DNA of 64,000 nucleotides from an uncultured bacterium (GCA_937899715.1 CALCNX010000122.1:1-64000); one strand, 5' to 3'. Shown: positions 51,746 to 61,078, numbered from the stretch's first letter. The notes: generated by a model from the sequence alone, not told the origin. Made by a program: numbers and translations.

Positions 51746-51862
51746 GACTTTCGCAAAAAACAGGGAGTGCGGAATTTTAATTCCGCCGTTACATGAGAAA
51801 TACGCTGCGGAATTAAAATTCCGCACTCCAAATCATGTTCGTTCTTGCTATTTGCGAAAGTC
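51746..51862. repeat. Nested palindromic element (MITE-like), copy 1
   Basis: Outer arms GACTTTCGCAAA (51746-51757) and TTTGCGAAAGTC (51851-51862) form a perfect 12-bp inverted repeat. Inside, two identical 23-bp arms in inverted orientation (51764-51786 and 51807-51829) begin GGAGTGCGGAATT, and each is itself nearly palindromic (GCGGAATTTTAATTCCGC). No coding capacity. The outer arms look like insertion-sequence ends (IS5/IS427 group style), which would make this a miniature transposable element with a second palindrome inside. A related unit is at 62551-62676. Confidence 0.75.
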
Positions 51863-51892
51863 CTATAAATGTGAAAATGTTGGTTTTCAGGG

Positions 51893-52786
51893 TTAGCCGT
51901 AAATATGCCGAAGCACGCGGTACGTCTGGATATGGGCTTGCACCGTGAGGTAAACTGATTTTGCATAGCCGCCGCCCATTGCCACCGAAACAGGTATGCC
52001 GTGTTGCTTGCAAGCGCGAAAGACCATTTCATCGCGACGAGCAAGCCCGTCCATGGAGAGTGCAAGCCTGCCCAGCGTATCTTCGCGGAGCGGGTCAACT
52101 CCTGCTTGGAACAGCACAATATCGGGCTTCCATGCAAAAATCTTCGGTAATTCCGTTTCCAAAATTGCCAGATACTCGTCGTCCGATGTGTTGTCTGCTA
52201 AGTCTATATCTACTGTGGAAGGAACTTTGCGAAAAGGATAATTTTTTGCGCCGTGCATACTGAAAAGGTACACGTCATCGCGTCCGCCGAGAATAGCCGC
52301 TGTTCCATTGCCCTGATGCACGTCCAAATCAATCACTGCTACACGCCTTGCCAATCCTTGTGCAAAGAGATACTGAACGACCACCGCCAAATCATTGAAC
52401 ACGCAGAAACCTTCACCTGCATCGTAAAGCGCATGATGCGTCCCGCCTGCAAGATTACCCGCAAAACCGCTTTCCAGTGCTTCTTCTGCCGATGCAATCG
52501 CCCCACCGACAATAGTGAACGAGCGAATAACCAACTCCGGCGACCATGGGAAGCCAATACGCCGCATAACCATGCGGTCAACCGTTCCGTGCAGAACAGC
52601 GTCCACGTAGTGCGGTGCGTGAGCCAGTTTGACCACTTCCGGCGAGACGGGTTCGGAAAGGTAAAATTCATGTGGCTGAACAATTCCGTTAGCCACAAGT
52701 CCATCGCGCACAAGCCTATACTTGGTGATAGGAAACTTATGCCCTTCGGGAAGTGGCAATACATAAACGTCGGAATAAAAAGCCAT
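51893..52786 (-). CDS. Histone deacetylase-family deacetylase
   Basis: Zinc-dependent deacetylase fold (297 aa) of the arginase/HDAC superfamily, class II/AcuC-like. Catalytic landmarks: THHALYDAGEGFCVFND, the zinc ligands in IDLDVHQGNGT and in QAGVDPLREDTLG, and the GGGY tyrosine near the end. Bacterial members act on acetyl-lysine of proteins, acetylpolyamines or acetoin-related targets. The start at 52786 (MAFYSDVYV) is preferred to 20 further codons of weak sequence. It lies between the palindromic element and surE, and stands alone on its strand. Confidence 0.85.
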   Translation of the reverse strand: MAFYSDVYVLPLPEGHKFPITKYRLVRDGLVANGIVQPHEFYLSEPVSPEVVKLAHAPHYVDAVLHGTVDRMVMRRIGFPWSPELVIRSFTIVGGAIASAEEALESGFAGNLAGGTHHALYDAGEGFCVFNDLAVVVQYLFAQGLARRVAVIDLDVHQGNGTAAILGGRDDVYLFSMHGAKNYPFRKVPSTVDIDLADNTSDDEYLAILETELPKIFAWKPDIVLFQAGVDPLREDTLGRLALSMDGLARRDEMVFRACKQHGIPVSVAMGGGYAKSVYLTVQAHIQTYRVLRHIYG

Positions 52787-52975
52787 CATACGACAACGCT
52801 GCAAAATGGAAAATATCAGCAATTTTCTAAAATACGAATCCCACATCTTTTTTGCGGATAATTTCTCCCGTCATCAATTTACCGTTGTAGAAATGGTCAG
52901 AATACAGTATTTTCCCCAATAAACAAGAGTCCTAGTCTTTACAATACTCATTCGAGTAATCTACCTACACACCTC

Positions 52976-53728
52976 ATGCACATCCTTGTAACGAATGATG
53001 ACGGAATAGATTCTCCGGGGATTTACGCCCTTGTTCATGCGCTGCGTTCCGTCGGGAAAGTCTCCGTGGTCGCGCCGGACCGACAGCAAAGCGCAGTTGG
53101 TCACGCTCTGACAGTGAGCAGTCCGCTTCGCGCCACAAAAATTCGCCGCGACGGTGAGTTTTTTGGTTATGCTGTTAACGGAACACCGGCGGATTGTGTG
53201 AAAATCGGTATTTGTGCGCTCTTGGAGGAAAAAGCAGATTTGCTTGTTTCCGGCATCAATCACGGCTCGAATACCTCAAAAAACATTCTCTATTCGGGTA
53301 CTGTTTCGGCAGCCACTGAAGGCATGATGATGGGACTGCCGTCCATTGCGGTTTCGATTGATTCGCTGGACTACCGCACCGACTGCACTATTGCTGCCGA
53401 ATATGCAGCCCGCATTGCCAGCCAGTACACCGATTTGAATATCCCTGCCGATACAATTTTGAATGTGAACGCGCCTGCGCTACCGAAAGAACAAATCAAG
53501 GGCTTCCGCGTAACACGGCAAGGCACTTCCGGGTGGGAAGATGCCTACGAGCGCCGCAAAGACCCGATGGGACGGGAATATTTCTGGCTTTCGGGGCAAT
53601 ACAATTCTATCGATACCGATATTGATTCCGACGAAGGCGCAATGAAAGCCGGTTACGTCTCGGTAACGCCGGTGCGGTATCAATTAACGAATGAAGACAT
53701 CCGCAGGCGTTTACACATTGCGGAATAA
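52976..53728 (+). CDS. surE: 5'/3'-nucleotidase SurE
   Basis: Metal-dependent survival nucleotidase (250 aa) that removes phosphate from nucleoside monophosphates. The opening VTNDDGIDSPGIYAL contains the metal-binding DD pair; VVAPDRQQSAVGHALT and VNGTPADCVKIGI follow, and SGINHGSNTSKNILYSGTVSAA is the characteristic loop (given in parts: SGINHGSN and YSGTVSAA). Its end overlaps the upstream open frame of the next kinase gene, but that kinase probably starts 61 bp past the surE stop. Confidence 0.95.
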   Translation: MHILVTNDDGIDSPGIYALVHALRSVGKVSVVAPDRQQSAVGHALTVSSPLRATKIRRDGEFFGYAVNGTPADCVKIGICALLEEKADLLVSGINHGSNTSKNILYSGTVSAATEGMMMGLPSIAVSIDSLDYRTDCTIAAEYAARIASQYTDLNIPADTILNVNAPALPKEQIKGFRVTRQGTSGWEDAYERRKDPMGREYFWLSGQYNSIDTDIDSDEGAMKAGYVSVTPVRYQLTNEDIRRRLHIAE

Positions 53729-53789
53729 CAATGTAGATTTTGGCAAACTTTACTCACGATACTATCACTGCTCCCACACCTCCTCCGCT

Positions 53790-55460
53790 ATGTCTGTTCC
53801 TGAACATAACGCTTTTGATGCTCTTGCCGTCGGCATTTTCGCCCTCGACGAGCAGTATATCGTTCGTGCGTGGAATGAACGCCTGACCGAATGGACAGGG
53901 CTTTCGGCAAATGCACTTATCGGCACGGATATCCGTTTGTGGTTCGGACATTTGCGGGCAAACGACTTCGGAGATGCCTTCCGGGCGTTGTGGCAAAGCA
54001 AAGAGATGGTGAATTTTGAAGGATTTCCAAGCATCATTCCGTCGTACGCATATGAGGGCATACGACGCGTAGAAAGCGCTTCAGCACGACTCTACACTAC
54101 ATCTGATACCGATGGCAGTAAAACGTATGCACTTTTCACGCTCCAGGACATTACTCCGCAAGCTGAAGAGATTGAGCATTTCAAAACCTCTATTGTTGAA
54201 ATCGAAGAGATTTGGCGTAACGACGAGGAAATTCGTATTCTGAATGAAGAACTTGAAAAGCGTGTCGGTGAGCGCACCGATGAACTGGGACAACTCAATC
54301 AGCAGCTCACCAAAGAGATTACCATTCGTAAGCAAGTAGAAGAGGCATTTCGGCACAGCGAGCAACTTCTCTCGTTAATTTTTGAAAATGCTGCTGTTGG
54401 ATTGGCGCTTTTACATCAAAATGGGCGTTATATCAGAATAAACCAAATGTTCTGCCGTATGTTCGGCTTCAATGTAGAAGAGCTTCTGGGGAAACACTTT
54501 GCATACCTTTACGACGAAGAAGAGCGATTTACCGCCACTGAGCGCTGGAATGACATTATCTTTGGTGATATGGGCATTCTTAGCGGAGAAAGACATTTTC
54601 AACTGCGGAACGGCTCCGAAATAGATATTTACTTTACCACAGTCCGCTTCACTACTGCCGATGGAGACATTCGCGTTATCACCACCGGCACGGACATTAC
54701 AGGCATCAAACGGGCACAAGAAGAAATGCGACTAGCGTTGGAGCGCGAGCAAGAACTCAACAAGCTCAAGGCAAACTTTGTAACAGCAGTCTCGCATGAA
54801 TTTAGAACGCCCCTGACGGTCATCTTTTCCTCGTCCGAGATTTTGCAGGCACAAACAAACATGGCGGAGGACAAACGCAACAAAATGCACTTCCAGATAG
54901 AGCGGAGCGTCAAACGCATGACCGAGCTTTTGGATGAGGTCGTCTTTATCGAACGAAGCATGAAAGAGCGCACCATAGCATTTCCGCGCCCAACCAACAT
55001 TAACAAACTTATTTACGATATTGTCCGCGAAACAGAAGTTTTTGACCAAAACAATCACATCATCAGCACCGCATTTACTGGGTTTCAAGGGGAGATTGAA
55101 GAAACAAATTCTGCATTTATGATCTCGCTGGATTCTGGATTGGTGCGGTCTATCGTGAGTCATCTCCTTGCAAATGCTCTCAAATTCTCACCTCCGGGCA
55201 CAACGGTTGAGTTGGAAGTTCGTTATACACCCACAGCGCTCATTCTGCAATTTACTGACGAAGGTATCGGGATACCGGAACGTGAAAAGTCTTCCATTTA
55301 TGACCTGTTCTTCCGCGGGAGCAACGTCGGCATGGCGCAAGGAACCGGAATGGGGCTGACCATAGTGAAGCGCTGCGTCAATGCGCACTTGGGCAAAATT
55401 ACCTGCGAAAGTCAGCTAGGAGAAGGCACGAGGTTTACTGTTCAGATTCCACTTGAGTAA
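53790..55460 (+). CDS. PAS-domain sensor histidine kinase
   Basis: Apparently soluble kinase of 556 aa. PAS domain 1 (about residues 10-110, AVGIFALDEQYIVRAWNERL), a coiled coil (EEIRILNEELEKRVGERTDE), PAS domain 2 (about 195-305, ENAAVGLALLHQNGRYIRIN), then HisKA with the phospho-His in TAVSHEFRTPLTVI and the ATPase domain with N-box LLANALKFSP, DEGIGIP and GTGMGLTIVKR. No membrane helix is seen. The start MSVPEHNAFDAL (53790) is chosen because the earlier open part overlaps surE. It is convergent with another kinase gene 16 bp away. No response regulator is adjacent. Confidence 0.9.
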   Translation: MSVPEHNAFDALAVGIFALDEQYIVRAWNERLTEWTGLSANALIGTDIRLWFGHLRANDFGDAFRALWQSKEMVNFEGFPSIIPSYAYEGIRRVESASARLYTTSDTDGSKTYALFTLQDITPQAEEIEHFKTSIVEIEEIWRNDEEIRILNEELEKRVGERTDELGQLNQQLTKEITIRKQVEEAFRHSEQLLSLIFENAAVGLALLHQNGRYIRINQMFCRMFGFNVEELLGKHFAYLYDEEERFTATERWNDIIFGDMGILSGERHFQLRNGSEIDIYFTTVRFTTADGDIRVITTGTDITGIKRAQEEMRLALEREQELNKLKANFVTAVSHEFRTPLTVIFSSSEILQAQTNMAEDKRNKMHFQIERSVKRMTELLDEVVFIERSMKERTIAFPRPTNINKLIYDIVRETEVFDQNNHIISTAFTGFQGEIEETNSAFMISLDSGLVRSIVSHLLANALKFSPPGTTVELEVRYTPTALILQFTDEGIGIPEREKSSIYDLFFRGSNVGMAQGTGMGLTIVKRCVNAHLGKITCESQLGEGTRFTVQIPLE

Positions 55461-55476
55461 AAATCTGCTCTTGAAA

Positions 55477-57591
55477 TTAACGTTTAATCGGTAATTCCAC
55501 GATAAATGTTGCCCCATGACCATATTCACTCTCAACACGAATAGTGCCGCCGAGAGTTTCAACGAGTTTTTTGACAATTGAAAGCCCAAGTCCCGTGGAA
55601 TTCTCTCCCGCAGTGGGACGAGCAGATAATTTCGCAAAACGCCCGAAAAGTTTCTTTTTATCGTCTTCAGTTAGTCCTTGCCCTTCATCCCGCACAAACA
55701 AGCGCACCATAGCGCCTTCGGGAGCGACACCTATCCAAACACGTTTTTGCGGTGGCGAGTATTTCAGTGCATTAGAAACAAGATTGTCAAAAATTTGGCG
55801 GAGAATCGCTTCGTCTGTGCGCGCTATCACGCTCTCAGTCGGCATATCGAGCAAGAGGCTTATCTGCTTACTTTCTGCACGGAAGCTATATTCTTCTCCG
55901 ACCGTGCGCACCGTTGCTGCCAAATCTACATCCGACGTGTTGAGCGTGATATGCCCCTCATCGACGGCTTGCGCGTCCAAGATATTGAGAATAATATCTC
56001 GCATTCTGACGGCTGTCCGCTCAATACCTTCCATCTGCGCAACAATTTCCTCAGTAGAAATTTTGTCAATGTACCGCCGCACTACTGAGGACGACATGAC
56101 AATGGATGTTAGTGGATTTTTGAGGTCATGCGAGGCGACTGCCAAAAATTCACTCTTTTGTTTGCTGAGTTCTTCCAATATCACGTTCTGTTCATGCAAA
56201 GCGGTATTGGCAAGCTCTATTTCCCCTGCTTGCTCTTCCAAAATGCTTTGTTGGCGCTGCAAGGCAAAGTTTTTCTCGTTCAGCTCTGTATTTGCAAGTT
56301 CAATATCGGTGGCTTGCTGTTCCAATATGGTTTGTTGGTGCAGAATTTGACCATTTTGCTCGTGTAAAAGCGCGTTATCGCGTTGCTTTCGGCGAATAAA
56401 GATCGCTAGAACTACCGCTAGTGCTGCCAAGAGAATCAATACCACAATCGCTGCCGTAAACTGCACTCGCTGACGGGCTTGTTCCTGCCCAAGAAGCTCT
56501 ATACGGCGCTGTTGGTCTGCCACCGCAAGACGTGACTGCATTTCAGCAATCCGTTTTGTACTCGAAGCACTTTTGAGTGAATCTGCCAGATGTACATTCA
56601 GCATACGATAGTGATACGCAGAATCAAAGGCTTTCTCCGCTACGAAGCCCGTTGCAATACCGTCGTAGCTATCTTTCAGAATCTGCGGTGCGCCTATGGC
56701 TATTGCTACTCCGATTGCTTGCCGGAAATACACTAATGCGCTCGCATTATCTCCCAAGGATGCGTAAATGTTTCCCAAAAGTTGGTACGATTCGCCCAAA
56801 GAATAGCTATTCCCCTGTGGTTCGCGGAGAGCGAGAGATTTTTTTTCGTATTCTAACGCACGTTCATAATCACCTTGCCGATAATAAATTGCGCCGATAT
56901 TAAAGTAAGAATAGCCAATATGGACTACACTATGGCTTTGCTCTGCCAGACCAAGCGACCGCGTATGCCAGTACATTGCCGAATCATACATTTGTAATTT
57001 TTCATACACTAAGCCCAGATTATTGGCGCAAATACACAATCCCTCTACATCTCGGGACTGTTCAAAAAACGCCAGCGCCTTCAGATGAAATTCCTTTGTA
57101 CGGGGATACTCTTCGCGGTAGAGGTGTACGTTTCCCATGCCCATATAACAATATGCCTTGCCAAGCCTGTTATCAGTCTTTTCGTACATTTGAAGCGAAG
57201 TAACAAAGGATTCAAGCGCTTGTGCATAATCGCCCATGCGGCTGCGGGCATAGCCAATATTGTAGTGCGCTCGTGCAGCACCATTCACATAGCCGATACG
57301 TTCGGCAATACCAAGCGCTTCGGAGGCTAGCCGAATGGCTTCAGAGAATTTTGTAAATCGTAGCGCACGGGACAAAGCATTGAGAGCATCTACTCGTGCG
57401 GAATCGCTGACGGCGGATGTGATAGCAGCACGGAGACTATCGTTGGCGAGGTCGTTAAAAATTGTAGTAGCCGACGTTGTTCCTGTGGTGGGCTGAGAAA
57501 TAGTCGTCTGCGAGAACAGAAAATTTCCTGTCGCCATTACACAGAAGAATATGCAGAAAAATACGCAGAGCGCGGCAATACGACGAGACAT
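55477..57591 (-). CDS. TPR-containing sensor histidine kinase
   Basis: Membrane sensor kinase of 704 aa. A signal or anchor helix (about residues 4-28, IAALCVFFCIFFCVMATGNFLF) precedes about six tetratricopeptide repeats (for example ARAHYNIGYARSRMGDYAQALE, whose core is GYARSRMGDYAQALE), one membrane helix (about 365-390), a coiled coil with two copies of an approximately 27-residue unit (ILEQQATDIELANTELNEK and ILEEQAGEIELANTALHEQ), then HisKA (VASHDLKNPL) and ATPase domains. There is no receiver domain. The start at 57591 (MSRRIAALCV) is preferred over 39 earlier codons. It is convergent with the PAS kinase. Confidence 0.85.
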   Translation of the reverse strand: MSRRIAALCVFFCIFFCVMATGNFLFSQTTISQPTTGTTSATTIFNDLANDSLRAAITSAVSDSARVDALNALSRALRFTKFSEAIRLASEALGIAERIGYVNGAARAHYNIGYARSRMGDYAQALESFVTSLQMYEKTDNRLGKAYCYMGMGNVHLYREEYPRTKEFHLKALAFFEQSRDVEGLCICANNLGLVYEKLQMYDSAMYWHTRSLGLAEQSHSVVHIGYSYFNIGAIYYRQGDYERALEYEKKSLALREPQGNSYSLGESYQLLGNIYASLGDNASALVYFRQAIGVAIAIGAPQILKDSYDGIATGFVAEKAFDSAYHYRMLNVHLADSLKSASSTKRIAEMQSRLAVADQQRRIELLGQEQARQRVQFTAAIVVLILLAALAVVLAIFIRRKQRDNALLHEQNGQILHQQTILEQQATDIELANTELNEKNFALQRQQSILEEQAGEIELANTALHEQNVILEELSKQKSEFLAVASHDLKNPLTSIVMSSSVVRRYIDKISTEEIVAQMEGIERTAVRMRDIILNILDAQAVDEGHITLNTSDVDLAATVRTVGEEYSFRAESKQISLLLDMPTESVIARTDEAILRQIFDNLVSNALKYSPPQKRVWIGVAPEGAMVRLFVRDEGQGLTEDDKKKLFGRFAKLSARPTAGENSTGLGLSIVKKLVETLGGTIRVESEYGHGATFIVELPIKR

Positions 57592-57768
57592 CCCGCAGGA
57601 ATGCTTGGAGTGCTGGCGCGAGAAAGATGCGTGAAATACCATACCCTTGCCCATCGTTCGGTATAATGATGCACAGATTGTTTTATTGATTATAGCTTGC
57701 AGAAACAATCTAGCAAAAATGGGCTTCGCCTACAAGAATCATCTTTCCGATGATGTGAAATTACCTAT

Positions 57769-59310
57769 TTACCGTGGCGCTGTGCCGGACAGAATTTTTT
57801 GCAAACTCGCCTCGCGGACGCGCTGACGCTCATTTTTCATGTAAAGCGTTGGTGGTGCAATGCGATCGCGGCAAACATCTTCGCGTAATCCGCAGCGTTC
57901 ACACGTCTCATTCACCTGAATTTTCTCAATATTGGGGTCGTTCCAGAATTTTACCTTTTCCTTGAAGGCATCATTCATTAAGAAACCAATCGAAACGCTT
58001 GCATGAAAGAGGGGCTTGAGGGCAAACCGCCGCGCAACGGTGATAACAAAATACTCAATGTTGCTTTCCACAAAATACGGACGCTGCACGATAACGAGTG
58101 GCGATGTGGGGTCGCGGTCGGCAAGTTCACTCTGCTCTCGTTTCAGAATACCAATGGGCAGCCACCGGCGGCAGTAATGTTCGTTCAAATCCAAACCGTA
58201 GGGCGCAAAAACTTGCGACATATTCAGAAATTTCGTCAGCTTCATATTTCCCGTACTGGTGCGGTGACTGAAGCGCAGAAAGTGCATTTCTTCCAATCCA
58301 AAAAACTGCGGCAATAGTTCTGTCATTCGGTAAAGGAGCATTTCGGGCGTAACGGCATATTTGTCCAGCATGGCGACAAGCGCCACGCCGTCCCATGTCT
58401 TTTTCTGAAAGAGCTTGGTGAGATCTTTGACCATCGAATGGCGATTCATCAAGAGTGCACCGGAAAAATAGGATGCCTTGAAATTATTCAGCACCTGCTC
58501 AAACGATTCAACTTTCAGCCACGACGAGGTAAGCGCCCGCTCCTTGAGGTTCAGATAATTATAGCCCAGTTCTCGCCCATAAATAAAGGCTTTCTGGCGG
58601 TCAATGAGGTCTTTATTCAGCAGCAATCGTGGCTTTGCGTGTGGTAGTGGTGTGTGCTTGGTTGTTTTAGTCGGGACGTAAATCGTGCGAAATTTTTGCA
58701 ATTCGGGTTGGCTTGAGAGCGTACTTTCGTCAATTTCATAATTGTATTTGAGAGTCAGCGCCTTCTTTACCGATTCTGTGGGCATAGGAATTTTCGCTTT
58801 CCATTGCATTTCTGTCATAAAGCGCTCTGCCGCTTCTTCCAAGTCTTCAAAGTAATTATGCTGCATCTTTTGATAGGAACGCAAAGCAGCCAATATAAAT
58901 TGCTCGACGCTCATGTCGTAGCCGCGAATAATCTCCAGAAAAGTCTTCAAAAGCGCACCGGCTTTGGCGGGAGAGGCAGAAAACAAGTCCATGATGTCTT
59001 GCTGCTCAATCCCAAAGAGCTTAAAAGGAAATTCCCGCAGCGCGGGTGAATTGAGTACGGCGGTGAGCGGGTCGAGCGCTTCATCCACCTTCATCGTCAC
59101 AAGTTCATCGAAAGTCGTTCCTAGTGCCTGTGCTAGTGCGATGATTTTTTCGGGTTTCGGATATTTTTTCCCTTTTTCAATTTCGCTTAAGTACGAAATG
59201 GATAAATCCGTTTGCTCAGAAAGGTCTTTGAGTGAAAATTTTTTCTCCGTACGGAGCTGTTTGAGTTTGATACCCAAAATGATACGCAAGTTCTCGCCGT
59301 TCATGCTCAT
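57769..59310 (-). CDS. XRE-family regulator with IrrE-like domain (ScfR/RamB type)
   Basis: Cytoplasmic transcription factor of 513 aa. The helix-turn-helix at about residues 10-65 reads LSEQTDLSISYLSEIEKGKK. A long middle region corresponds to the IrrE N-terminal-like domain, where the metallopeptidase HExxH is replaced by RELGY (in FIYGRELGYNYL), so peptidase activity is unlikely. The C-terminal cysteine cluster CERCGLREDVCRDRIAPP matches the end of the short-chain-fatty-acid regulator (ScfR/RamB) family, which controls acetate/propionate and glyoxylate metabolism genes. The start at 59310 gives MSMNGENLRIILG; a second ATG lies two codons on. Palindromes upstream are likely operators. Confidence 0.8.
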   Translation of the reverse strand: MSMNGENLRIILGIKLKQLRTEKKFSLKDLSEQTDLSISYLSEIEKGKKYPKPEKIIALAQALGTTFDELVTMKVDEALDPLTAVLNSPALREFPFKLFGIEQQDIMDLFSASPAKAGALLKTFLEIIRGYDMSVEQFILAALRSYQKMQHNYFEDLEEAAERFMTEMQWKAKIPMPTESVKKALTLKYNYEIDESTLSSQPELQKFRTIYVPTKTTKHTPLPHAKPRLLLNKDLIDRQKAFIYGRELGYNYLNLKERALTSSWLKVESFEQVLNNFKASYFSGALLMNRHSMVKDLTKLFQKKTWDGVALVAMLDKYAVTPEMLLYRMTELLPQFFGLEEMHFLRFSHRTSTGNMKLTKFLNMSQVFAPYGLDLNEHYCRRWLPIGILKREQSELADRDPTSPLVIVQRPYFVESNIEYFVITVARRFALKPLFHASVSIGFLMNDAFKEKVKFWNDPNIEKIQVNETCERCGLREDVCRDRIAPPTLYMKNERQRVREASLQKILSGTAPR

Positions 59311-59381
59311 AAATACTTGGTTTGAAGGGAAATGAAAAAGAAAAAACAATCGGCTCTTACCCTGTCACGAAGATACATATT

Positions 59382-59445
59382 TTTCGCTTCAAGCGAAACT
59401 AAATTTCGACAAGCGCGAATTTTGTATGTAAGCGAAAATTCGCTT
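59382..59445. promoter_or_regulatory. Palindromic operator-like sites upstream of the XRE regulator
   Basis: Two perfect palindromes share the half-site AAGCGAA: TTTCGCTT-C-AAGCGAAA at 59382-59398 and AAGCGAA-AA-TTCGCTT at 59430-59445. A further half-site (AAGCGCGAA) lies between them at about 59411-59419. They lie 70-135 bp before the regulator's start and may control it and possibly the TolC-like gene on the other side. Autoregulation is common for this regulator family; the binding itself is inference. Confidence 0.55.
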
Positions 59446-59728
59446 TCATCATTTTTTGCTCATGACGGGGTATTTTTTGCGAAACCCAAAAAATTCCTCT
59501 ACATTTGTCGTTGTGAACTTTCTTCTGCCCCAGTACCGCTACACCACACAGAAATCAGCACTTTCCTTTCCACGCAGCATAAATATTTCTACTTCCTTTT
59601 GTCCATTCTCGAAGCAGCAATTTTCGGCAGTGTTGAGAGTAAGAGCCTTTTAGCACAATTTACCCAAAACGCAACACCAAAAACTTAACACTGCTTATCA
59701 ACACTCTCTACCTTTTTGGAGTCAGAAT
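59446..59728. other. Intergenic region before the efflux gene pair
   Basis: No gene is convincing here; open frames of about 65-118 codons are low complexity. The stretch holds the promoter region of the TolC-like gene, ending with a GGAG site 10 nt before its start. A string of CAACAC/AACACT micro-repeats (59671-59710) resembles the arms of the inverted repeat at 10479-10599 but does not pair with itself. Confidence 0.4.
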
Positions 59729-61078
59729 ATGGTTGCTTCTCAAAATGTAATTCGCCTTTTTCTTTTTGCTTTTACCTTCATGCTTCTCGTTCCGGCATCA
59801 AGGCTTGATGCGCAGCCATTGGATTCTTTAGTTGCCGAAGCATTGCGCAATCATCCGCTTCTCCGTGCTGCCGAGGCACGTGCCGTAAGCGCTGAATATC
59901 GGAGTGAAGCGCTCTCTCAACTGCCCACGCCAACGCTTTCACTGGAGTTTGCGCAAACGCCCGCAGGAAATTTCGATGTGCTGAACCGCTCCATTTCCAA
60001 CAATCTAGCACTTTCACAAATGCTTATGTTGGGTGACAAACTCGCTGCCATGCGGCGTGCTGAACGCGAAGGTGCTCAAACTGAGCGTGAGCGCCGTGCC
60101 GAAGCTGCCGCAATTATTCGTGTCAACGTGAGTGAACTCTACGCACGACTCTGGCGACTCGACCGCCAAAAAGAGATTCTTGGGCGCACGACGATTATGC
60201 TGAGTAATCTCGTGCAGTCTGCTGAGGAGCGCTTGGCAGCAGGTAAAGCCACGATGAACGAGGTTTTGCTGCTTCGAGCAGAACTTGCCGCCGAGCAGGC
60301 AAAATTTCACAGCAGCACTTTCGAGAGACGTGGAAAAGCGGTAAGGCTGAACACGTTCTTAGGGCGCACCAATCCGGACGCGGAAATTCTCACTGCATTG
60401 GATAGCAATTTTGCAAAAACCATTGAGGCATTGCTTGGAAGAACATACCAAGCACGGGCAAAATTTGGCGAACAGAACCCCACTCTACGCCGCATGGCAA
60501 GCATGGAGCGGATGACCGAAGCCGAGCGTATTGCTGCGGAGCAAGAGCGTACACCAGACCTTATGCTTCAAGGGATGCTGATGCGTATGCCGCAAGGAAT
60601 GGTCTTGACAAGTGGAAGCGGCGTGTTATCGGAAATTTTTAGCGTCCACACAGGACTTTCGGCGAGTAATCGTGTAGAGTGGATGTACAGCCTGATGGCT
60701 TCCATTACGCTCCCTTTTGCGCCATGGTCATCTGCGCGGATTGATGCAAAGCAAGCAGAATTGAGCGCCCGCCGACTTAGCCAAGAAGCCGAGCGCGAGG
60801 CGATGCAGCGCGAATTGGCGGGTGAGCTTGCGGAAACTGAGCAAATGCTACTCCATACCATCGAAACCGTCAAAGACTACAACCGCACGATTCTTCCCGC
60901 CTACAAACAGGTATTAAATGGCTTGCTTGCATCGTACCAAGCGAATCAGACAAGCATAAGTGATATTCTACGAACCGCACAAATGCTTGCGATGAAAGAA
61001 GATGAATTGGTAATGGCGCATGAAGAACAGATGATGCTTGCGGCTAAACTCCGCATGATGCTTGGCGACGGAGAATAA
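59729..61078 (+). CDS. TolC-family outer-membrane efflux protein (CusC-like)
   Basis: Outer-membrane channel component of a heavy-metal or RND-type efflux system (449 aa). A signal peptide (FLFAFTFMLLVPASRLDAQ) precedes two long-helix repeats typical of TolC: AEALRNHPLLRAAEARAVSAE near the start, LSQMLMLGDKLAAMRRAERE, and a second half near residues 330-420. The gene is paired with a CusB-like adaptor gene 189 bp on and therefore most likely serves copper/silver or similar export. Confidence 0.85.
   Translation: MVASQNVIRLFLFAFTFMLLVPASRLDAQPLDSLVAEALRNHPLLRAAEARAVSAEYRSEALSQLPTPTLSLEFAQTPAGNFDVLNRSISNNLALSQMLMLGDKLAAMRRAEREGAQTERERRAEAAAIIRVNVSELYARLWRLDRQKEILGRTTIMLSNLVQSAEERLAAGKATMNEVLLLRAELAAEQAKFHSSTFERRGKAVRLNTFLGRTNPDAEILTALDSNFAKTIEALLGRTYQARAKFGEQNPTLRRMASMERMTEAERIAAEQERTPDLMLQGMLMRMPQGMVLTSGSGVLSEIFSVHTGLSASNRVEWMYSLMASITLPFAPWSSARIDAKQAELSARRLSQEAEREAMQRELAGELAETEQMLLHTIETVKDYNRTILPAYKQVLNGLLASYQANQTSISDILRTAQMLAMKEDELVMAHEEQMMLAAKLRMMLGDGE

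Noticed and set aside
59332..59688. 118-codon open frame upstream of the TolC-like gene
   Set aside because: Overlaps the start of the XRE gene and the palindromic operators; composition is not protein-like.
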